This document shows, piece after piece, positions 54,611 to 64,000 of a stretch of DNA of 64,000 nucleotides. The notes below the pieces were generated by a model. The model was not told where the DNA came from, did no database searches, and saw nothing but the letters and a program-made list of their open reading frames with translations. The position numbers and the translations under genes are program-made. Source of the stretch: Limnanthes douglasii subsp. nivea (lineage: Eukaryota; Streptophyta; Magnoliopsida; Brassicales; Limnanthaceae); contig JAUPFV010000002.1 in NCBI GenBank assembly GCA_036936605.1, positions 267,352,770-267,416,769 on the forward strand, given 5' to 3'. Positions within the stretch are counted from its first letter, which is position 1; the number at the start of each line of letters is the position of its first letter.

Positions 54611-55960
54611 GCTTCCTTAGAAGTCTCGTCATGTCAATATAGATTCGTCTGGCCTTGGTTATTCACATTGGTCTAATTTACTTGATGATTTGATTTTACA
54701 TCATTAAATTATGAGTGAAGTTTTTCACAAACAAATTATTGTAAATTTTGATATATTTGTTTTTTTAATAACTAGGGTATGATAATTTGATTATATACAT
54801 TTATGAGTGAAGTTTTTATTTAACAAAATTAGTGTAAATTTTGATGTATTTGGTTATTTTTTCAAAAAAACCAATGTTAGATATAATGTAAAATATAATT
54901 TGGTTATCATGTATCAATATGAGTCGTTGATTTTTATGTAAATTTTAACCCACAAAGTGATAGTTTTATTTATACGTATACACATCGTTTTTTCATATCT
55001 CGATATTAAGTCGAAGCATGACTTTGGTACGGTTGTTCTTCCAAAATTATGATATGTCGTTGTAGGTATACCAAAATATTTGGTTCAACAACATTATTAA
55101 AAATAATTAATTCTAAACAAACTATTTATTTTTTAGAATACTTTTTTGATATAGTTAAAAATATTAGAGGATATCAAATATATAAAAACGTATATGACTA
55201 TATGAGTAAAATAAATGTCAAAAAGTTTTTTTAGAATTTAATTAGTGCAAAATTATATTTCGATTTGATCAAAATTTGTGATACAAAATTGGTTTTGATA
55301 ATCTCGATAACTTTTATGAGCAATGACATAATTTTGTTATAACATTTTATTTTAAGATAATATTTTTTTTTGCATCAGAAAAGATGCAAATCTTCACAAC
55401 CATATTTAAAATTAAATTTTAAATGTTCTAAATCTGGATAAAATTACATTTCAATTTTATCCAAGAATTGTTTTTGCCAAATCAGTTTTATACATTTTAA
55501 TATTTTTTGCGAAAATGTCGTAACTTTGTCTAATTTATTTATTTATTTTAAGAATTTATTTTTGCACTCGAAACTACACTCCCAGATATTAATGACTGTA
55601 TATGGAATTAAATTTTAAAATATCAATTATTACATTTCAATTTGATCTAAACTTTGTTGATGCAAAATCGATTTTTGACAGTTTTAACGACTCTTACGAG
55701 AAATACGATTAAATTTTTCTATAATTTTTCTTATAATATATTATTTTTTGTATTATAAACTAGGGATAAAAAAATATGGCAAGTCCCCCATGTTTGCGAT
55801 TTATCTAACGTTAATCCTACTTCTTCACTTGTGTAATAAACAGGTCCCCAACGTTATAAAAAGTGCAAAGAACGAGTCTTTTTTTCACCTCAACTCATTT
55901 TCTGTCAATTTTTATATTTTTATATTCTGCGTTAGATTTCATGTTAGACGCTCACATGAA
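54611..55960. other. AT-rich stretch before the gap, nothing recognised
   Basis: The phrase aatttgat-taaa-ttgt-atgcaaaat with a following gataa-ttttaacga recurs in diverged form at about 55255, 55440 and 55635, suggesting an old tandem repeat of roughly 190 bases. No gene seen. Confidence 0.4.
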
Positions 55961-56060
55961 NNNNNNNNNNNNNNNNNNNNNNNNNNNNNNNNNNNNNNNN
56001 NNNNNNNNNNNNNNNNNNNNNNNNNNNNNNNNNNNNNNNNNNNNNNNNNNNNNNNNNNNN
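55961..56060. other. Assembly gap, 100 N
   Basis: One hundred unknown bases; the true size is not known. Open frames reading through it are artefacts. Confidence 0.99.
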
Positions 56061-56806
56061 TAAAATATATATTTACTTTTCAAATTGTATAAACTTTAAA
56101 CTAAATACACCATCCTATATATACGGTTAACGTCGTGGTCACTAATCATGGTTGGATTCTTTCTGTCAAGTAATTACTTTTAAGATAAAAGGTTAAGAAA
56201 CATACTTTTTTTTTTTGGTGAAAATTAAGAAAACATACATGATACACACTTAAAAAATGAATTAGTTATTTATTTGAGTAAGTAATTTATAATAATATAT
56301 TAATTCTTGATTAAATACGTAAGCATCTATTTATTTTGATAATTAAAGTGGTAGTCTGATTTTCATCACGATATCGTGGTTTAGTTGTATAATTACCGAT
56401 GCATATTTTCATTAACTGATTTTTTATTATATTCTTTTTAATGTGCCACTCTCAAATTATATTAAATTTAAAGTAATTATTACTAAAATAAAAAACACCA
56501 ACTATGATCATGGTCGTAGTTTATATCGCCACCAAACATGCATCTATCTGTCTAAGCGATTCATAGAATATATGGAATATATGTATATGGGTGAAATGTC
56601 AATTTATTCATACAAATTTGCAATACAGGGAACCATGATAACAACAACATATACCTTTGACGGATTTAGGTACGGAACATAGATGGTTTGTTTTTTTCAT
56701 ATAAATATTTTCTTTGCATTAACATTTTTCCCTAATTATTTAATATATAATTTATTTTTGGATGGTTATGCATAAATAAATAGAAAAATTTATCATTATC
56801 ATATAA
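56061..56806. other. AT-rich stretch, nothing recognised
   Basis: A plus-strand frame at 56443-56682 (79 codons) has no family motif. Confidence 0.4.
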
Positions 56807-57339
56807 TGATAGAAAAAAAACTATAGGTGTTTTATTATTTAGAAAATGTACAGATTACAAAAAAAATATATGTTTTTATTTATAAATAAAACATATGAAC
56901 TACTAAATTTGGGTTTAATATATTTTTTTCGAGCTCATAATGCAACATCCGCAATGAGAACTTGTAACAAAGAAAACGAAAGATATTCACATCGGCAAGG
57001 TATGTTTTTACGCAAGTTGCCTTCAATCTTTAAAACTTCTTCATACGTATTTTTCACGTCGTTCACAACCAGTCCCACGAGGCTCATCGTACCAGAATAA
57101 AAAAATTTAGAATGAACAGAAACACTTCAATGAGAGGAATGGATCCAAATTTCTTAAGAAACTAGAAGTACGCAAGGAAGCACAAAAAACTCTCCTCCTA
57201 GTGAGCAAAAATTTGATATTATTCACATCTTCTTCATAAGTTTTCCTCAAGTACTCTTCTCCACACATCTTCTTCAAGTATTATTCTTCGCATCTCTTTT
57301 ACCTCATCATATTCCTCAACCAAATATTCAATTTAAAAG

Positions 57340-57850
57340 TTAAATCTCAAATCTCCAATCCCAATTCTAAATCTCAAACCTCAAACCCTAAATCTCAAAT
57401 CAGCTTATCTCTAACGAGTTTGTTATACACAATAAAAACCAAAATTGAATCTAAAACCAAAAACCAAACTCCAAAACCATAATCGAAAGGCAAAATCAAA
57501 ACAAAACACCAAAACAAAATCGAAACGTCAAAACCCAAAATCGAACGCCAATCTCCAATCTCCAAAATTCAAACTCCAAATTAAATCCAAGTCCAAACTA
57601 AATCTAAACACCAAATGAATCAAAACAAATCAAAACAAATTAAAACGACAAACGTCGATCTAAGTAAACGTCAAACATAATCAAACGTCAAACAAAATCT
57701 AAACACCGAAACAAAATCTAAATAAAATCTGAATACCAAATCCAAATACCAAATCTAAAGCTAAACCTAAAGAAAATACTAAACCCAAATACAGAATCCA
57801 AATTCAAATCTAATTTCCAATCAAAATCAACATTGAATCAACGATTTTAA
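57340..57850 (+). repeat. A/C-rich low-complexity stretch
   Basis: About 500 bases made mostly of A and C on the plus strand, with repeated aaatctcaaa, ccaaatc and aaaaccaaa phrases and few G. It forms the middle of the short LTR element. Confidence 0.75.
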
Positions 57851-58029
57851 CATAAAATATGTTGCACTACTCCAGTGGAGATTTTGTTTTGAACCACAAC
57901 ACCAAATCATAATCCAACATGTCAGATTAAAGGATCAGATATCCTGCATATGTTGTCCGAAATTCAGCAAAAACCGTTTGCCTCTCGACCGGGTCTGTTG
58001 ACTGTGGTTGCACGCTACAAATCCGAAAA

Positions 58030-58301
58030 TCGAAAGTTTTTACCAACAAAGCAGAAGACAATCATTTCTTTCTTTCTTTCGGCAGATAGCTAAAACAACT
58101 GCTTGTCGGTATAACGGAAGACACAAAAATATTCACTGAAGATTTAAATCTATGCTCTGATACCATGTTGATTATGGTTGCACACATCATTTCTGAAAAC
58201 CGATTTTTTTTCTTCCGGTGGACAGCTAAAACAACTGTCTGCCAACATAGCAGAATACACGAAAACTTAAACTCAAGATCTAAACTTACGCTCTGATACC
58301 A
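58030..58301. repeat. Tandem duplication of 136 bp containing the primer-binding site
   Basis: Units at about 58030-58165 and 58166-58301 share agctaaaacaactg, an aca-gaa-acac-aaaa stretch and the end gctctgataccatg, so the primer-binding site is present twice (58154-58165 and 58290-58301). Confidence 0.7.
58290..58301 (-). other. Primer-binding site, initiator tRNA-Met
   Basis: TGGTATCAGAGC on the minus strand, exactly after the LTR end. Confidence 0.8.
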
Positions 58302-58435
58302 TGTAAAAAAAAGATAAACAAAGAAAGACTACTATGGTTTTATTATTTAGAAAGCGTACAGATTACAAATAGTATAAGCTCTTATTTATAGATAAAACAT
58401 ATGAGCTAATGAGCGTGGTCATAATATCTCTAACA
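58302..58435 (-). repeat. 5' LTR of the short retroelement (134 bp)
   Basis: TG at 58435 to CA at 58302 on the minus strand, next to the primer-binding site. Confidence 0.78.
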
Positions 58436-58689
58436 CTAGTATCTAAAATTAGTAAATTACTAATAGCTATCTCGACCAAAGAGAAAAACAAAAAATATCC
58501 CTCTTCTTTTTAAACCAAATTTTCTATTTTCTAGTTTTTATTTTTTTTAAAGTTTGTATCTTTTAAACCACAATTCAGAAAAAATATAAAGTACCACCGA
58601 CTTTGTTTTTTTAAGACAAGAAAAGTTAGATTTATGGATGATATTTTTTTTATTTTTTATATTTAATTTTATTTTTTGTTAGACTTAGT

Positions 58690-59160
58690 TACGTTGGTGT
58701 CACGTATTTATCATCAATTAGTACACGTCTCACATCTCTCCGTTTTATTATACATGGTCTCACATCTATCCACGTCTAAAATGTCTGCTCTCGCATGATT
58801 TAATAATACATAGTCTCTCCATTTTATTTGTCTAGTCTCACATATTTATCATCAAGTATTACATGTCTCGCATCTCTCAACTTCAGCATGTCTGTTCTCA
58901 TATCTCTCCACTTCATAATGTCAGGTCTCACATATATCCACTTCATCATATCAAGTCTCACATATATCCACTTCATCATGATTGCGCTCGCGTCTCTCCG
59001 TTTCATCATGTCTGGTCTCTCATCTCTCCACTTAATTATGCTTGGTCTCTCATCTCTCCACTTCATCATGTCTGGTATTATATCTATCCACGTCATCATG
59101 TATGGTCTCATATTTCTTTATTACATCATGTCTGGTCTCACATTTCTCTATTATATTATG
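58690..59160. repeat. 30-bp minisatellite
   Basis: About 12 or more copies of a 30-base unit with the order ctcacatctctccacttcat then catgtctggt. Because 30 is divisible by 3, both strands stay open over about 100 codons (58824-59111 minus; 58828-59163 and 58863-59201 plus) with a 10-residue period; these are not genes. Confidence 0.88.
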
Positions 59161-60478
59161 TGAGACCAGAGAAAAACAAAGTACGAGATGCAAGACCATA
59201 AAAACTTAATGCAATACCATGTTTAATTGATCTATAAAGTAAAAAAGTATCATCCATGGATCTAGTTTTGTTCGTCTTAGAAAAACAAAGACTAGGTTAT
59301 ATCTGGATCCAATTTTGCTGGATCTCGACCTAATTTTGTTAGAGCTTAACCCCATTTTTTCATTCTTACCATTTATATAAACAATATATTTTTTAAAATC
59401 TCGACCTCAAAATATCATAATTTTCTACAACAATCCAAAACTTCTCAAATTTACTATTTTTAAATGTTTGAGATTTTTACCGAGTTTCCAACACTGTTAA
59501 GGTATATCTTACTTCATCCATGATGTGTTTTATTTTCAATCTCAATCTATATATTTATTAATTTTAGTTTAAAATTTCTGTTTACAAAAAACTGATTTGT
59601 ATATATTTATAGTTGTTTGTTTGATTCTTAATTAGTTTTATTTTTTAAATTAGTTCTAGATCTTTGTTTGTGATGTCTATTTGTAGAAAATAGTCGAGTT
59701 TTGAATTATTTGGATTTTGGAATCATTATAGTTGTTTGTGGCGATTTAATGCGCGACTAATGCAAAAATCTCTAGATATCATAATGGTTTCCACGCGAAA
59801 TTGAGCGTTAATCATGAGCGATTAGCCACATAGTCCAGCAATCAGAGTACGTGATATTTCCTGCAAGTTGAATTAAAAAAATTAAAAAAAAAATCATAAC
59901 ATTTCAAATACTCTTCGACTACAATTTTATGTGTTTAATTATTTTTTCTAATATATTTTTGTGTTTATTAATTGTTTGAGATAATTTTCAGTTGTAGCTT
60001 TGTCTTAATTCTAATAAATAATTATAATTGCAGGATGTCTCCTCGTTGTCCACGCTCACCATCCGAATTAAAGGATTAGATCAATGACTAAGAATAGAAT
60101 ATGCCTCATCATACTTCTTAGAGTTATCAAATTCAACATTGTAGTCGTATGCCCGTTGTTGAGTATCTGATGACTATATACCAGCTATTATGTTGAGTAA
60201 ACGGTCACGTTTGTGAGTTGTACTCCAACTTCAGCGACTACAAAATCCATGAGGCATATAACATATTTAACAATGGTGTAAGTTTGTAAAATAATATACT
60301 TATTGTTAGTGTTATATTTTTAACTTGTTTTGGTTATTTATCTCGTAGTTAATTATATCATTTTTTTATATTTTATAACTGCGAGTCTCTTTACAATGCT
60401 TTGCTATGTACACTATCCATGACAATTGATATCTCACTCATTAGAGTAGGATCAGAGATCAGGTTATAAGGACATGTT
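59161..60478. other. AT-rich stretch, nothing firm
   Basis: Possible upstream part of the plant-mobile-domain relic from about 60040 (a start MSPRCPRSPSELKD at 60035), but stops follow quickly. Otherwise no motif. Confidence 0.4.
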
Positions 60479-61131
60479 TCTGTCTGCTTCTTGATTGTCT
60501 CTCGCGTTGGTCTACCAACATTCATTTAAGTTGCATTCTTGAAAATAAGACGGATAACAATATTTCTCTCGACTATCTACAGTTTATTGAGATTTATAAT
60601 AGCTTGGGTATGTACAATTGGGGTCATATGATATTAGTCCAATTATATTATAAGTTTGGTATAAGTTGTTTACACGCCATATCGAGATTTACTAGTTTTC
60701 TTCATTGTTAGAGACATGGATCTACTATTATTTTCTCGTGCTTTCGACTATATAGTTTAGCTCATATATATCACCCAACTGACCATGTGTAGATTTGCAC
60801 ATCCTTTTTTTCGTTCGAACCAAGAGACTGGAGACAATATTTGTCAGTATATTTATCTATGTTTATAAAGTATAATGTAAGTTTTATTTTTATTTATATA
60901 TTTTTACTATATTTTTTATTTATTTCAACACGACTTTAATTTATACATCAATTAATTTTTATATTATAGGCTTGCTTAATGTTTTATGGATATTTACGCG
61001 ATGTTAAAGCTTATGGTGTAGGAGCTTGGAGATATGTTACATTGAAGTCTTGGGACATCATGGAAGCTTATCATCCTCTCCATATTACTCAAAAATTTGG
61101 GTATGCTCAAGAGATACCTGCTCCATTGTGA
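60479..61131 (+). pseudogene. Plant mobile domain (PMD/MAIN-like) relic
   Basis: Translation gives LLDCLSRWSTNIHLSCILEN, ISLDYLQFIEIYNSLGMYNW, GHMILVQLYYKFGISCLHAI, and, after a stop and a gap that looks like an intron (about 60880-60968), WRYVTLKSWDIMEAYHPLHI and TQKFGYAQEIPAPL. This order matches the plant mobile domain (PF10536): YL-x-L-x-D-x4-YSWG-x-AVL-x-LYR, then EWH-x-P-x-RV-x-RQFG-x-QxIP. The domain occurs in MAIN-type host proteins and in plant transposons. Stops and frame changes show it is inactive here. Confidence 0.65.
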
Positions 61132-62960
61132 CCTATTTTGGAAGGTGGTGATAGAGCTAGACGTGCAAAAATGCATTGTTTGTAGGATGCAGCCGTTAAG
61201 TGTAAATTTATATTCTTGACAAAGAAAGAGAATTTGATTATAGAGAGAGAAAGTAAAAGTATCAGTCAATATTGAGCTAATGAAAAAACACCGTCCTTTC
61301 AGCCTTTATTTATAGGCATATTGACTTGTATAACTAATTTGGTTACACAAAAAGGTTAATTGCATTATAGCCCCCCCATATTTACAAGTAGTCCAAGTAC
61401 TATCTATTAGTTATCCAATCTATCATACATGACTTTATTTTACTACATTTAAGCCCTCAATATTCTATACCCTTATCAACATCGATTTGGACTGCATAAC
61501 ACCCCTATAATTTTGACACCATGATACGAGATACTCCATACCAGCTTGGACAACCTTGTATGAGGTTGTTATACCATGTATGCATTGAGATCAACCTATG
61601 GTACATATTGATCGATACTACTTCTTGTCTCGCTGATGCATATGTTAGGGTTTTCCCCTCCGTGATGACCATTTATCATGCAGGGTTACATGACTTGATA
61701 GATCGACTACTCCAGATGAAGGCTATATCCCCTAAAGTTATGTGTTGAGATGATGTATGAGCCTTTACTTGAGTGTTTCATACTAGCACACATGTATCGA
61801 GATTGATTTTATGACATGTTTTTTTTGTTACAACTCTTTATTTATGTACTGGTTTGATATTTATATTTTCTTATATCAGGACTACTTTATATCACGACTA
61901 TTCTATTATCTACGAGTTTAGATTTTATGTTGTGTTGTATTACGACTATTATTTTATGTGGATTACATTATCCAAAACTTATACGTGTTAGATATTCATA
62001 TTTTTAATTTGATTTCTTTCTCTAGTAATGTTTTGGGCCATTCGATATCTCGACCAAATTTTATTGGATCTTGACCTCCAAATTTAATTGTTACTCGTTA
62101 TGTAGGTTTATCCTGATATACATCAGGGGTTGTATTAGTATTATCCCATAAGTATTCTAAACCGATTGGTTAAGATGATTACGATATCCATAACTTAGAC
62201 GTGTCTAATATTTATAGGTTTATTTGGTTTACACTATCGTTGAGTGAATCTCAATAAATAGATGCTAGACTTTTATAAAAACTAAATCTTAAAAACTCAC
62301 ATCTTATTAAAAAAATATGTTTGTATGGACCAATCTCAAAGATGAATATTTAAATAAAGTTGTCGTTGAAGTGAAGAAAACATACAACAATGAATGTGGT
62401 AAACTGTATTAGTAGGTAATGCTATGCTACCTGTACTATTTCTATAGCAAGGATCATGTCAAGGCGCCAAAAATTTACTGATGTTTGGATGAGGTGAAGC
62501 TTAGGTAAAATGATACAACAAATTCACTTGGTTTTCAACCTCAACAGCGAGGAACATCATACAATTATTTATCTTTTTAATTTCTTGGTGACTGGCAGTA
62601 TATTCAAGAAACAGCTGGATGAAGTGTATTACCAAATAAAAACCAAGCAAGAGGAAGCTATGTATAATGCTCAGGTGAATTGCATAATGAAGAATGAAGA
62701 AATGAAGTTAATAAAATGAAAGTCGCCTAATACATAAATATTTTTTGTATTATCGTCAAGTTAGGGTTGGTTCAATTCCTGTTTTTATATCTTAAGTCCT
62801 AAGTTATTGTTGTATTTGATTTCATTCACATTTTTTTCTTTTTTATGGTTGATTTTTGCACCATGTTTTTGTAACAACTTAATTTGAAGATGACTTATAT
62901 CAAATTTTACTTTTTCATATTACAATTGAATGAAAATTGAATTTTTTTAAACAATCAATA
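61132..62960. other. Unassigned stretch
   Basis: 61200-61330 has promoter-like tatttataggc and could be the edge of an LTR. A phrase attgcattatagcccccccat (61359) recurs in worn form near 61490 (ctgcataacacccctata). Plus frames at 61521-61748 (75 codons) and 62510-62719 (69 codons, with a coiled-coil-like QLDEVYYQIKTKQEEAMYNA) have no firm family; the second might be the tail of a transposase. Confidence 0.35.
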
Positions 62961-63087
62961 GACTATTCGCACTCAGAGTGCACAATACTGCACAACCTCG
63001 TACGATAAAATACGTGTATGTGTATAATTTTGAGCACCCTAGGTGCAACCGCACATACTATGTCGCGTACTCTGAGTGCAAATAGTC
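62961..63087. mobile_element. Small inverted-repeat element (MITE-like), 127 bp
   Basis: GACTATTCGCACTCAGAGT (62961-62979) and the reverse complement of 63069-63087 agree at 18 of 19 positions. The 89-base interior is not coding. No clear target duplication was found. Confidence 0.6.
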
Positions 63088-63569
63088 CTTTCCCATTTGA
63101 TTTTTTAAATATTAATATGATATTTAGTATGGTGTTGACAATTTTTAAAAAAAACATATGTAAATGTAATAAAGATTAATAAAAAAAGACAAATAATACA
63201 TAAATTAGTCTTATATGAAATATAAATTAGACAAGTAAATAAGTATATGTCGTGTTATCGAAACTTAAAAGACATACACGTGTCATAGCATAATCAAGGG
63301 TATTCGGTCAAATAAGTAAAGTATGAAGCTCCATCATGCGTAGTAGATATTTGGACCGACTTGATTTTTTTTAAAATTGTTGAATATTTAATTGAGGTGG
63401 AATTGCCTACGCAGTTGCGTCTTCGGTGTGAAACGAGTACGATACTAGATATATTGTCGGAAAGGGTCCATCCAATACAACCTATAAAAATTAAAATGTT
63501 TGATAACGTAATGTAATATAAAATATTTTAATATATAGTAATATAATATAATTATATTGATTTATTTAC
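63088..63569. other. Unassigned stretch
   Basis: No gene or repeat that I can support. Confidence 0.4.
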
Positions 63570-63947
63570 ATTAACGAAGTTGACGAGTTCAGAATATTCA
63601 GTTATAACCCACTATATAATCCGGACAAGGGCAACTCGGACAATAACATGCCAGTAAATTATCCGAACAGGACAAAAGTAAAAACAGTTAAAGACCTTTT
63701 GACTAAGCTATGTGCTAATATACTTAAAAGGTTAATGAGTCCTTAAACTTGACCCGGTTTTATAATTCGACTCGTAAGCCCATGGGTCATTAATTAAGGG
63801 TATAAAATACCCCAACCACTCTCATTAATGAGGGTAATGAAAATTTAATACAACCAGGCTGCTCAATTCTCTCGCTACTTTATACACCAAACACTTAATA
63901 CTCAAAATACTTTACAAAATTACCCACGCCCAAAATAAACCAAACCA
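63570..63947 (+). mobile_element. LTR (3' part) of a gypsy-like element running off the window
   Basis: A TATA box (gggtataaaatacccc, 63799-63814), an AC-rich leader and a CA end (63946-63947) precede a TGGCGACC primer-binding site at 63951. The left end at 63570 is a guess. The internal region lies beyond the window. Confidence 0.55.
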
Positions 63948-63950
63948 AAT

Positions 63951-63970
63951 TGGCGACCATAGTAGGAGAG
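63951..63970 (+). other. Primer-binding site, TGGCGA type
   Basis: tggcgaccatagtaggagag begins three bases after the LTR end. It matches the site at 12910 except at two of the first 17 bases. Confidence 0.55.
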
Positions 63971-64000
63971 CGAGGGTGCCTGAATCTTTCCTTCAAAACC

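Larger units (their letters stand above)
56807..58435 (-). mobile_element. Short LTR retroelement (TRIM-like), minus strand
   Basis: The 5' LTR (58302-58435, 134 bp) starts TGTTAGAGAT and ends TACA, with a TATA box (tctataaataag) inside. It is followed at once by TGGTATCAGAGC (58290-58301), the initiator tRNA-Met primer-binding site. A decayed 3' LTR lies at about 56807-56930 and shares catatgttttat, tataaataa, ttgtaatctgtac and ctaaataataaaac. The whole is about 1.63 kb with no pol domain, so it is non-autonomous. Confidence 0.75.

Noticed and set aside
55748..56092. Open frames running across the N gap
   Set aside because: The middle is unknown sequence, so the frame cannot be trusted.
58824..59201. 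Three repetitive proteins of about 95-112 residues
   Set aside because: They are translations of a 30-bp minisatellite on both strands.

Overview
The window reads as nuclear DNA of a flowering plant, most likely a eudicot. It is strongly AT-rich, has no complete host gene, and is packed with decayed plant transposable elements: an L1-type LINE with a plant RNase H domain, Ty3/gypsy and Ty1/copia pieces, short TRIM elements primed by initiator tRNA-Met, tRNA-derived SINEs, hAT and Mutator-like DNA transposons, and a plant-mobile-domain relic. A run of 100 N at 55961-56060 is an assembly gap. I could not name the species. Everything that looks like coding sequence carries stops or frameshifts, so the region appears to be heterochromatin-like transposon graveyard with no working gene that I can support.

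Layout. 1-1100: no recognised gene. 1105-6060 (minus): a nearly full-length LINE whose ORF1 (two nonsense codons) abuts ORF2 (endonuclease, reverse transcriptase, RNase H). 6492-7323: MITE-like element. 8012-8905: three SINE copies. 8906-12700: AT-rich, nothing recognised. 12770-15210: an LTR end with primer-binding site, followed by fragments of two host genes (an LSM14/DCP5-like first exon and an MTP/CDF zinc-transporter piece). 16731-18240 (minus): gypsy gag with a decayed primer-binding site and LTR promoter. 19200-22640: Mutator-like transposase relic flanked by related repeats. 22963-24243: hAT element with an exact 8-bp target duplication. 24837-25504: CGGTTC-rich hAT-like element. 26009-26370: tRNA-Ser-like stub and two head-to-head SINEs. 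27269-34072: gypsy integrase and antisense-ORF region, partly duplicated as two 2.1-kb tandem units joined at a run of 15 G. 34713-36390: repeat arms and a copia integrase relic.

The most striking part is 36598-47859, two tandem copies of a 5.6-kb composite unit about 1% apart in the stretches I compared. Each holds a decayed 25S rRNA fragment, a 5'-truncated LINE flanked by a 15-bp target duplication, and, inside that LINE, a TRIM retroelement with three LTRs flanked by a 5-bp target duplication. A diverged third locus at 49490-49740 seems to preserve the site without the LINE, so the order of events can be read: host sequence, LINE insertion, TRIM insertion, tandem duplication.

The right-hand part (49741-64000) has a solo TRIM LTR (54466-54610), the gap, a 1.6-kb LTR element with 134-bp LTRs (56807-58435), a 30-bp minisatellite (58690-59160), a plant-mobile-domain relic (60479-61131), a 127-bp inverted-repeat element (62961-63087), and an LTR end with primer-binding site running off the window.
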